Part shown: positions 48,301-59,125 of the stretch, one piece after another
How the letters are laid out: each line of letters starts with the position of its first letter
Numbering within the stretch: the first letter of the stretch is position 1
Source of the DNA: Sphagnum compactum
Lineage: Eukaryota > Bryophyta > Sphagnopsida > Sphagnales
Direction of reading: 5' to 3'
NCBI GenBank assembly: GCA_965153455.1
Contig: OZ234498.1
Span: 6,448,001-6,512,000, forward strand
Length of the DNA stretch: 64,000 nt
Position numbers and translations under genes: made by a program
Notes under the pieces: model-generated
Told to the model about the DNA's origin: nothing
Database searches by the model: none
What the model saw: the letters and a program-made list of their open reading frames with translations, nothing else

Positions 48301-51300
48301 AAGTGACATATCACAAACTTCGTTGCTGCTCAGAGATTGCTCCTGAGGGCTAAGTTCTTTGACTCCTCCCAAAACCAACCCAAGTCTGAGATGTGTGCCA
48401 GACACACATGAAACCATCTGACCATCCCAAACTTGGAATGTCTGTGGAGAGTCACTGCTGCGAAGAGCAATGAGATGGCCCTGCGCCTCTTCTACAAGCA
48501 GGAAATGTCTCCTTTTCAGTGAGCACACCTTCTTTTCCAAAACTCCTGAATTGGAGTCTTCTGTGGAAGTGATGGGCTTCTCAAATGAGTCATTCATTTG
48601 CTGCAATGCTTGCATCAGCATCAATGTTTGGTTGGTGACAAATAGCTTCACAGTCCTGATTGACAGAGAACTACAGCATTGTTCACGACTGAAATCTCGC
48701 CTGTCTTCCCCCTCCATGATGGGCTGCGTATCAGACCCATCAAAGACAAGCCCTGCCACTGTTTCATCTTTACCAAAAACATCTACCCTGAAAAATACAA
48801 GACAAGGGCTTTTAAAATTTTAAGTCAATTTTGCTGAAATGGATGGGCTTAATAAACTAGCAAACAAAACATGAAAGTCAAGACTAGAAAAAAAAAGATA
48901 CTCATATTTCACTGCTAAGAGCCAAACACAGAACGTCACATCAGGATGCAAACTCAAGAAACAAAGAAGCTAAAACAGAATCTCAACTGATTTCTTGAAA
49001 TTCCAGAACAGCTTGTGGAACAGAGATGAAAAGGAAGAGAGAGAGAGATTGCTCTACCTGCTCCCAAACAGCTGAAGCTCAATGCTGCCAATGTGCACAC
49101 GAGGACCACCAGTGCTGGCATGATCAGGAAAATGCCCAACTTTAACAGTGATCTGCGACACTTGACCACCTAGCCATACCCCTGCACATCCACCAGTTCT
49201 CCACACCTGATGGGTTAAGAATTGTATCACTAAATGATGCGCTCAAGAGCCGATCATTCAGAAGTTCAGGTCAGGCAGTGACAATTTCACAGTCTGGGCC
49301 AATGTGTTTCAACTGTGAAGAAGAATATTAGTGGTTCAAATCTATTTCTATTAATTGCTTCATTACCAATCATTTTCAATTATATCAGAAAAACAGCAGT
49401 GAACTTAGTTAGATTTGTTCACAATGACCAGCTCATGCACTTTGACATGCAAAAGGAAAGAATATGCCTGCAATAGACAGCCATCCTATGCTAAACAACT
49501 TCCTAATAACCAACTCACAGGAGAAGAACATGTGTACTCACCCTCAAAAGTTGAAGGAGGAAATACATTCAAACAAAATAATGGCACATGAGCAGCAAGG
49601 ACTCTTGCAACCACATGGGTATCTGTGCCATTGAGGTTGAAGCTCAATCCCTCCATGTCAAGGGTCACCAGCAGACCTGAAAAGCCACAAAGAGATCCCT
49701 GGCCTCCCTCTCCACAACAAGCATGTATTGAGAACTGTGGTACCACACTGTGGAATAGCTCCTGAATCAAGTGACATTGATACATTATCCTCTGATGAAT
49801 GAACCAAATTTTTTGTGTCTGAGTGCTTGAATGAGAAAACGAGAGGAAGGAGTTCTACAAAACTCACCAAAGCTTGAAGGTAAGAAGGAAACGAAAAAAA
49901 AAAACCAACCAGCTTTGGATTCAGACACAAAGACAGAGATGCAGGAGACTTACCATTGCTTCACATCTTTGGCCTGCAATGATTTCAGCATCCTTGACTG
50001 AGATATGTATAGATTTATGGTGGGCATCCTTCTCATCTGAACCTCTTTCCTGAGATGGACGAAAAGAGGCACAAAGAGTACTGGTTTTCAACATGAGCAG
50101 TGAGGAGGAGTTGGAGGAATCTGCAGATAATAAAACAAAAGTAAATGTATCTACAGTGAACTGAAAGAATGAAAGGGTGAACAGCAGAAAGACTTTGTCA
50201 GTGCTTGGAAGAGGGGCACATATTTCATCTGATGTTCCTGTTATACTCTTCAACTGGTTTCCAGCTGCTTCAAGCGAATCTAGCACTTTGGATGCTGGCT
50301 CTGAAACATTAGGGACTTCCATATGTGTGTCTTCAAGGGAAGGTGTCCCCTGTGGATTTTCCTTCAGAATGCATCGTATCCAACAAAGCCACTGCTCCAT
50401 CAAAGCTGGGCAATATTGGACCTGGCATACTCCTATACCTATGTTAACTGATGCATTGCACTGATTCTGCCCTTGAGATATTCCAGCTTCGGTTGTGTTC
50501 TGCCACCAAGTCATATGTACTGCACCCTGGCTTTGAAGGGGCGAATAATCTGCTGTTTCACTATACAAAGATGAGGCTGGAGCAAATGCCAGAAAGTCAC
50601 AGATGGAGAAATTCCCTGCCAATAAAAAACGGGTGGACAAATCGCCATCTTTGCCAATTCCATGATGTTCTCGATCTCCAATTCCTCCTACTGAAGGGCG
50701 CAATGATAAAATTGTGTTATCTAATATACAAGTGTCTCTATTGGGTGGTTGCATAAAAGCGAACGAGTTGAGGCATATGGAAGCAGCCTGCAAGCCCCCT
50801 GCATTATAAAACAGGTATACTTCTGGGTTCTCAAAGAATAGTGTTCCAATTAAACCTAAATTGAGTTTGGTCTGGGAAGCCTTGGGAGTAAGCAATGGAG
50901 GGCTGGGCAAAGTGACTTGGTCATTTGCAGAAAGTGATTTTTCTGTCAAAAGAACAGAAGGGACATCAGACCGACAGTTGATCTTCCCACTCTTGAGTTT
51001 ACATTGAATAAGCCAGTCCACGTTTGAGTGCATCTGCAGTGTCCCTGATGCAGCACCAAGCTCACGCAATGCAACCTCCTTCATGTCCTCAGCCTCAGAC
51101 CCCTTTTCTCCAACCTCTTCTTCAGCCAAAAAGTTCCATGCCCACCCAATCATGGAAACACTGGCTGAAGCAACACGACCCACTGGTCCTTTCTCTTGTG
51201 GGGTTTCATCACTGTCTGAGTCCACTGCTGAGGAATCAGAATCCCAGCTTTGACTCTCTTGCTTGACAGGAATGTCACCGGTATGCTGAGAGCTCTCCAT

Positions 51301-54300
51301 CTGTTCTGTGCTTTTCACTAGGACTTCATTTTCCTTTTCCCTAAATGGGACAACCTCCTGGAGAACTTTTAATTGCCAGTCACTTACTGTTGCATCCCAG
51401 GACTCCAGTCGCACATCCAAGGAGCAGCGCTGTTGTACAGTTGTTGATAATGACACAAATGCAAATCGAACATCACAAGTAGATGTGCGGATCAAAGGAT
51501 CTGTCAAAAAAAAGATGTGTCAAAAACAAAAAAAATGAGACTAGTGTAAACTTTGCAAGAAGCATAAAGGAGTCTGGAAATTGAAGAGGGGTCCTTGTAG
51601 GAAAATGAACAGAACAGGAGCATCTCATTACCTGGCACAGTTGTAGAAACAGAGAAAACAAGAAACTTTTTGAGTGCCAAAACATTAGAAAAAGCAAGGA
51701 ATCAGAAAAGGGGCAGAGGCACAGATGTGAAGTACATTAACCTTGATATGCATCCACCTTCCCATCTGCAGTTAACTTATCCAATGATACTGATATATTC
51801 CGCACTACAGCCCTTTTTCTTAAGCCTGCCTCCAGCTCCTGCACAACGTCTAACATGTTACCCCATGACAAGGGCCACAGAACCCATGAAGGAAGAGAAA
51901 AAATTTCAGAAGGCAAAGAGAGGTCAAAAATTTTACTGGGATTGAAGTGGCATGTGAAACACCTAATACATATTTGAAACACAATGTCTCTTGAAGAAAA
52001 TGTGTGGCCCCATTCCCTCACCTGCATATGTATGCATGTATGTCACCCAAGGATTGTAAATGGAGGCTAGGAGTCTGGAAACCTACCAAAAATGCTTTCT
52101 CCCAGTTATTGCCTGCAGAGAAAATCTCTGCAGATTGGCAGGAAACTGTGAGGACATGGCCACTAAAGAGATACTTGCAAACAATGTTATCCACACGCAC
52201 AGATATATTTGACAAAGCTCGTTCAAGCAATGACCCTATCCAGCCTCCATCCACTTCTCCTGCATCTGCAACCACAAGTTGAGTTAAAAGGCTAAACCTC
52301 TGAAGCCTTCATACCCAAAACTTTCTGACCAATTCATGATATTAAATCCCTGAGATGGGTCATGCCAAGCTGTTGAACTTTGCATCCTGTGAAAGCTTGG
52401 AGTTTGTCTCATGGAATCCAGAACCATGGCCCAAACAAGGACAGCCTGAGATTCAGCCTGGACCATTCATCTAAAAATTGAATCATAACAAGGTGGAACC
52501 AAATTTAATCAAGCATCTTGTTTCAGTGAGCAGAGGGCACAGCATGATAACCATTTTTTCACAACACCGTTCATCTGGCTGCAATTTTTTTAAAACCAGA
52601 AGTGGCTCTCCATCTGAGATCCTACTGTCTACATCCACTACTTCTTCGTCCCCATGAACCTGATGTGGGCAATCCAACATCAAATGTCACTTGCCATCTA
52701 CCTCATGTGCATAGCACTTGGACTGTGTCAATATCCACAAACTCACCATGATGAGGTACTTTTACTCCAACAAGCAAAAGTCAAGAAACAGACAAACTTG
52801 GAGATGAACCAAAAAGAAAAGATCTGCAAAACTGGTAATCTAGTTCACTTAAGAGATAAAAGATCAGATTCCACTGAAAACCTGGTTGAGGATTTGGGGT
52901 GTGGCCATTGGCTGCGTTGGCATTATGAGAGCTTGTTGAGGATGGGGATGAATATGACTGTTTCCCTTGTGCAAAAACACATTCAACTGTGTCAAGCACC
53001 ACCTCTATAGGATTAGTGGCCAGCTTTGTCCACGGAATTTTGATGTGCAGTTTGCGGGCAAATGCCCTCACAGTCGAGCATGGCAAATCTTTCACAATCT
53101 CTGCAACCATGTCCCAAATCCCCACACATTAAAACCTCCATAAAAACCATTCTCTTCCCTCTGAACTACCAAATATAATAAGTCATAATCACTGTGAGGG
53201 TCCAGACAATACTCTGCTCAAGAGCCATAATGGAAAATGAGGTCTTCCAGATAAAATCAAGCATGGAAGGAATCCATACCTTCCAAATTCAGCTCAAAAT
53301 TACGGAACACCACTGATCCACCAGAAACTGAAACCCGAAGATCTGACGCAGCAGCCCCTTCTGCATCCTTGATATATTTCCTCGCAAATCTGAGCACGAT
53401 CTAATTCACAATTCCAAAATCACCACACGATTAGTTGCCATCATCCTAAGATTCCACAAGGATTGCAATCAGTCAATGTAAAATTCACCAACGCAACAGG
53501 CAGTCACCCTCCTAGTTATCATCAGATCATTAAATTCAAATGCACTTCCACTCAACTCAAACCTGGTCAGAAGGGCAGCTAATACTCACATTGGATTCCA
53601 CCTTCAGAAACATGATTGGATTAATATAGAAAAGATATGAAACCACATTGACTGTACACAACAATAGCTCGCAATATTGCCCCACTCTTCAACAAAATCT
53701 CAAATGAAAAACCTCCTAACAACCAAATGAAATATTTTTTGTAGCAACATCTAATCCCACACTTTGTGCACTCCAAAAACTTCAATCCTTCTCAGATCAC
53801 CAAAACATTCCATCTACAGACATTTATAGTGAATCAGCTGCTGAGAGAAACTTCAGAAGAACTAAACAGGCGGGATTGCCAAGCACTATAGCCATTATTG
53901 ACTTCAGATTTTTCCTCAAATTAGGTCACAGAGTGCTGAAAAAACACTAATTATATGTAGTATCATAAACACGGCTACTACACTTCAACAAGCAGCAGCA
54001 GCAACTGCCTTGCAGCACTCTCCTCAAATTTCCTCATGCTGCACTGGTGATAGGAAAATGCAACCAGAGATTTGGGTAGGTCACACAAACCCTAATTCAC
54101 ATTTGAGTAGGTGACAAAAACCCTAATCCGGATTCAGAATGCAAGTTTTCCATCTGAGGCAATTGGACTGGTAGAGTCAGAGATGCTGGTAAGGCAAAGA
54201 ATCCTCCACTAATGCCGAGCATAAGTTATGCTTGATCAGGCTTATTGATGGGAAGGGGGTGGTGGGGGAATACCGGAGTGAGAATGAAGCGCTCGACACT

Positions 54301-54309
54301 GCCTATCAT
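39346..54309 (-). CDS. VPS13-family bridge-like lipid transfer protein, VPS13B/SHRUBBY type
   Basis: A giant rod-like protein expected to move lipids between membranes at contact sites. Eighteen exons join in frame: 54274-54309, 53280-53400, 52882-53100, 52087-52265, 51742-51838, 49954-51500, 49519-49854, 49058-49206, 48241-48787, 47811-47954, 46885-47586, 46113-46792, 45132-45693, 43120-44742, 42551-42981, 40208-42428, 39857-40125 and 39346-39727. The total is 10,245 bases, or 3,414 residues. The chorein N-terminal region is residues 1-125, including IVKDLPCSTVRAFARKLHIK and IPWTKLATNPIEVVLDTVEC. The SHR-binding (VAB) domain lies in exons 14-16, with FWYRGLSSSSFW near its end. The C-terminal VPS13 block in exons 16-17 has GKGLVGAVAGPVSGALQL. 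The last exon looks PH-like. The N-terminus resembles human VPS13B more than VPS13A/C from memory. The start is the first ATG after an in-frame stop. The exon 10-11 junction is the least certain. Confidence 0.9.
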
Positions 54310-55300
54310 ATTGACAACACCTCCGTCAAGCTCCTTCCTTCCAAGCGGAGCTTGAATCTGCACTTCAAGTAGATTTCGTTTTCTGTTGTTTTCCCGACGA
54401 CTAGTCTTCTATTTTCTCGATGAAGCTGTCTTAACTCGGGAGTTTCGTGAGCACTTTTTTTTTATCCTTCTTCGAATTCAAAAATCCGGTAATTGTAGAA
54501 CCATTGTTTGCATTCTACACCCAGATCACACCTACAAGGTAACTTGATCCCTTTTTCCTCTCTCTCTTTCAAAAACCCCAGACACGTCTAAATTCACAAC
54601 CCTAGAACACCCAACAGGTACACACCTACTTTGAAGCTCTACAAACCATCCCAACCACAACCCTAGAATCCTCCTCCTCCTCTTCTTCTTCCTCCACAAT
54701 CCTCATACTAACAGGCCTTGATCGGAATCCCCTTGGAAATCGCAAAAGACGACGCACTCTCCAAACCCATCAAAAAAGATCCTGCACAGCCAGAGACGTC
54801 CAAATGGAAGAAGAAGAAGAAGAAGTCCTCCATCTCTCCGCAGTTCTCCCCCAAACCCTGGCTATGGCGGAAATGGAACCATCCGGCCAACAACAACAAC
54901 TCTTCAGCTGAACTGTAGAAGAATTTGTACCAAACAAAAAAGATCCTGACTAACTGCAATCAATGATTCTCCACCCACACACTAGAATCCCACATGCACG
55001 ACAGGTTCCAGAAGGCAGACGAAAGAAAACACGAGAGAAAGAGATAGAGAGAGCGGCTATGGCGTCTGTGAGGAAACGAGAGAGACAGAGGAGAGAGAGA
55101 GAGGGAGAGAATATTCGCATATGGGAAGGCTGCTCAATAATATTATTCCTCATGCAAAGACTTATTAGGGCAAAATCTGGGCCTAACCGTTGTACACACC
55201 ACCAGACTGGGGCGGGTATCAGAAATGCCACCGAAGGCTCTAAGGGTATCAGTCCGGTCATAAAAAATCAAACCCTGAATTTTGGTATTTAATTAAGTTA
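54310..55300 (-). promoter_or_regulatory. VPS13-like gene 5' leader and promoter region
   Basis: Upstream of the minus-strand start at 54309. On the coding strand it is pyrimidine-rich, with a CT-rich tract (GA-rich on plus, 55076-55110) and a CTT microsatellite (GAA on plus, about 54807-54822). Such tracts are typical of plant 5' leaders. Frames on the plus strand here are low-complexity shadows. Confidence 0.4.
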
Positions 55301-55481
55301 TGTTAAGTCTGCTAGGAAGTTTCAAAATTATCTTGTATTTTGAATAAGGGCCCGGTGATTTTATAGAATTTTGGGAAACTGCTCTTCGGTTTTTTCTTCC
55401 TTTTTTCAGGTCACCCTATCAGGAATTAATTAGTGTTGAACATGAGTTCCGAGATACAATATATTTGTTATACAATTTAAA

Positions 55482-55530
55482 GTTATCCGTAAAGTCGCCC
55501 TCTCTTTCACCCCCTCTCCCCTATGCTTTC
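55482..55530. mobile_element. Partial second copy of the MITE left end
   Basis: GTTATCCGTAAAGT, followed by a CCCT-TCTT stretch and TTTCACCCCCTCTCCCCT, matches the left end of the 26317 element (which has GTTATCCGTAAAGT and later TTTCACCCCCTATCCCCT). About 25 internal bases of the 26317 copy are absent here. No matching right end was found nearby, so this copy appears truncated or decayed. Confidence 0.65.
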
Positions 55531-55895
55531 ACCAAAAAAATTTATGTTAAATTTTTTTTTAGCCTAATTTTAAAACATTAAATTATTCATAATTGGTTAT
55601 TCTCAAATATAACAACAACAACATTTCAATGTATAACATATCACTACAAACAACAATGAAGTTCCAAAAAAATCATACAAGAGTCATCCAAAAAAAAAAG
55701 TGCAAATCAAAGAATTGTTGATTGAAGATATAAAAAATGACAATTACAAAGTCTAAAAGTACCATACTATCAACTTAAAATGTAAAATGTAAGAATGTAT
55801 ACTATATGCATGAATATCCAAGAATGTAAAATGTTCAATCAAAATGTATGCTAAGATCAAAAACGTTACAAAAGTCACAATACAATCGAATGTAG

Positions 55896-56294
55896 TTAGT
55901 TAAAAGGTGGACCTTTCAATCTAGAAAGTAGGTTTGTTGCCATAGGATCAAATATCAAAAGGGTTATGTTGTAATTTGTAAGGTTGAAAGATTGATGACC
56001 TCCAATGTGTGTCACAACAGAAGTGCGCTTCTCATATTTATTCATCATGTCTCTCAAAGCCAAAGACCCCTCAAAAGAATTCAAAAATTTTAAATCTTAT
56101 TCAACAGGAACGAATGCAGCAACTGATTTGTCAAAAGTATGACCAACATTTTGCAAACATGTAATTACTGTAGACTTGGACAATTCAAGTTGAATATGTG
56201 AGCTTGGTGCAAGAGTTTCTTTGTTACATGGATGCATTGCATGTGTTGTGATAGAATTAGATGTGGATGCATTACATTGCTGAAATGAAGGCAA
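55896..56294 (-). pseudogene. Interrupted unrecognised reading frame
   Basis: Two minus-strand frames (56294-56097 and 56084-55896) are in the same phase and separated by a single TAA stop at 56097-56099. Together they would give about 130 residues, including text such as HTFDKSVAAFVPVE before the stop and FEGSLALRDMMNKYEKRTSV and HIGGHQSFNLTNYNITLLIF after it. I do not recognise a family. It may be a dead gene or transposon fragment, or chance. Confidence 0.2.
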
Positions 56295-58854
56295 AACAAA
56301 ATCAATACCAAAATATGAAACCTATAATACCAAATATATGAAGGCAAAAAAACCAATGTTCAAAACAAAAAACCATAAACAAAAGACATAAGAAAGGAAT
56401 TGACTTACTGCATGTTCTATTCATGGGTAAGGGCCTCCTTGTAATTAAGAGGGTGATCTCCATTCAACTCTCCAAAAATATTGTGTTGCAAGACATGGTT
56501 TCGAGTGCCTTGACCTGTCCAATCATACCTAGCAAGAAAAAAATCATCAAACAACATAAAACCTCAAAAACTAATGCAAACACAAGAAAAAGCAACTATT
56601 ACACTTATTTTGCATAGCTTTTGGCATTGTGATGGCTTGAAATTTTCATCCCATATTCTACTAGCACTAAAGCTTTTGCCATCCTTGAAATCGCAATGCC
56701 CTGCCCAATTTTGTTAGTAATTTTGTTTATCTTTCAAGATTGGGATATCATTAGTCAGTTTTTTGTTCAGTTTCCCAAGGGTGTTTTTCCCACAAATGTT
56801 TTCATGAACCAAACCTATTATGTAACATTAAACCCTTTGACCTTGGACGTTAGAAAAAATGGATCAAGTAAAAGCACGTCATCAAATGGAGGTGGATGCA
56901 TAATCATCACTTTATATTTTTCAATGATGTTTTTAATGTAATAGTTAATTATTGGTCGATGATGTTCCACAAAACAGTGAGCAACATTAAACTTCCAATT
57001 TTTTGACTAACCTTGTTGGTACCTACAAAAAAGAAAGATAGAAAATTGAAAAATGTCCAAACAAATTTTAAAAAAACGAAAAATTTCAACAACATAAATA
57101 AAAGATTATAGTGTCTAGAGTCAGCCAATTAGTTGGCCACATGTTTGATTTTCGATTTCTTATTTGAGAGTCTTCTAACGTTGGAATCTGATATTTTTTG
57201 AGTTGTAAAAAATGATTCAAGGATGACAAACTCCATCATTGTTAACTACATGAAAAAAAACAATAACACACCAACCATTTAAATATCCAACACCATTTTG
57301 ACAAGAAACTGATTGACCAAAGATCATTGAAACTTGCAATGCGACAAACAACAAACAAACAAATTAAATTTAAGAAGGGAAATTAAGGAAAAACAAAAAT
57401 CATAAAGAGAAAAAACAATAATAACAATAGAGGATAATGGTAATAAAACTAGTAGAGTTCCATGATCCACTTGACACCACGAAGGACAAAAAAATATCAG
57501 CAGAGTTTGCAAGAAAACCACCTTCGACACCCAAAAAAAAATCGACATAATTTGATTGTGGCGCCACATAGGAATATCCATAGACCTTGATTAGGAGAAT
57601 ACCATTGACACAAAATTTAAAAATAGCAGAGATTCGCAAAATGGACACATACTTATAGTAATAGTTTATAGTGCGGTGCCAAAAAGGGAAAAAAAATGTC
57701 AAGTGTCGGTTTATATAGAATTCCCAACACTTATTGACCATCCAAGAGAATGTAGATCTCAATTGTTAATGGAAGATTAACCTAGATCTTGACCATCCAA
57801 ACGGATGGTCATTGGATCATTCATTCATAAGTCACTTTAATGTTAATTTGATTACATCACAACTGTAGATCTCATGTCAGTGGCATCTCCACCATAGGCC
57901 TTCTTGTCGATGGGATCTCATCATCAGCAGTCAAAATTAGGTTTGAAAAATTGACCATTGGATGTTAGATTTGGTGAATCCTAACCGTCCAATTGAAAAG
58001 GTATTTTTCTGTTATCATATTCATTTTAGATGATAACTGGTGTCTTCATCCAATAACATTTCATCCATGGAAATGGCCATCTATGGCTTTTAAATTTTAG
58101 CTATTGATGTTGATGGATTTCCACTGTCCATTTTCAGTTGTTAAATGTTTAAGGTTGGTGGAATCTGCACCATAGGATCCTAGTTGGGGGGATCTCTGAC
58201 ATACATTGTTGATCATTGTGATCTAAATCATACACTAATGTCAGAGCAATATCAATCATTGATTATGTATGGTCGGTTTCATTTCTAACATACATGTGTC
58301 AACTTGTAAGAAATTTCAATTAAAAAAAAGAGTAGTTCATAACCATCATTAGATAGAAATTAATCAAATGGCCAAAATCAATTTGCGCCAATTTTTGGAA
58401 ATATGATGACTATTGAATTATATAATTAAGACCACTATCAGATGTTGTACAAATGCAATCCAAACCACTAGTGTAGATGGTGAAGATCTAAAGGCACCAT
58501 TTTTTTGCCCTATCACAACCGTCGAAAGTAGGATTAGATTTTCGACCACTGGATTTGAAATCTAAGTGACTATAACCGTTAAATTTAAGGTACGACATAC
58601 ATGCCTATCACTAGGGTAGGGTTGGGTTGGTTATGTTGTATTACATTTATTGAATGTTGGATGATAACATGCTTCTTTCATCTAGAAAATTTTCATTTGG
58701 TGTTAATTGGATTTATTCACTTTTTTTTATCATTGATTTTGATTGATCTCCACTATTCAATTTAGGTCGTGATCTAGTCAAATCATCGTCATTTATTTTT
58801 AAATGCAATGATGATATTTTAGTTGTTCATTTTCTAATAAATTATGTTCTTTCA

Positions 58855-59125
58855 CCTCCTACTTCCCCTTTGTTTACTATTTGTGGTAGCATTGTCAAAT
58901 TATCTACACAAAACATGTGTTTTTTTGTTTGTTGCTTGTGCGAGCATAATTGAATCATCTACACATATTGTGCACTATGTTTGGGCCTCTAGTTTCCTTC
59001 TTGTTTGCTATCTGCAATTCTACAGGAATGTTTTCAAATCGTCTACACAAAACATGTGCCATTTTGTTTATTATACCCAGAGCATAATTGGATCGTCTAC
59101 ACAGATTGTGCATTATGTTTGGGAA
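58855..59125. repeat. Tandem duplication of a ~135-bp unit
   Basis: Unit 1 (about 58855-58985) and unit 2 (about 58986-59125) share TCTACACAAAACATGTG, GAGCATAATTGRATC and TCTACACANATTGTGCANTA. The plus-strand frame 58844-59164 runs through both and gives repeated text of the type SSTHIVHYVW and SSTQIVHYVW. No protein family is recognised. Confidence 0.75.

Larger units (their letters stand above)
55301..58850. other. Gene-poor A+T-rich DNA with degenerate repeats
   Basis: No supported gene. Between about 57760 and 58650 related phrases recur loosely: a pair of the form GTCAAAATTAGG...GACCATTGGATG and GTCGAAAGTAGG...GACCACTGGATT at 57931 and 58523, and several variants of GATCTCATC and GGATCCTAG. 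These suggest old transposon remnants. Confidence 0.4.

Noticed and set aside
52483-52683. Minus-strand frame between VPS13-like exons 3 and 4
   Set aside because: Exon 3 (ending 52882) joins exon 4 (starting 52265) in the right phase without it, and including it does not improve the match to VPS13 proteins.
54963-55292. Plus-strand frame rich in RER repeats
   Set aside because: It is a translation of the GA-rich tract in the VPS13-like leader.
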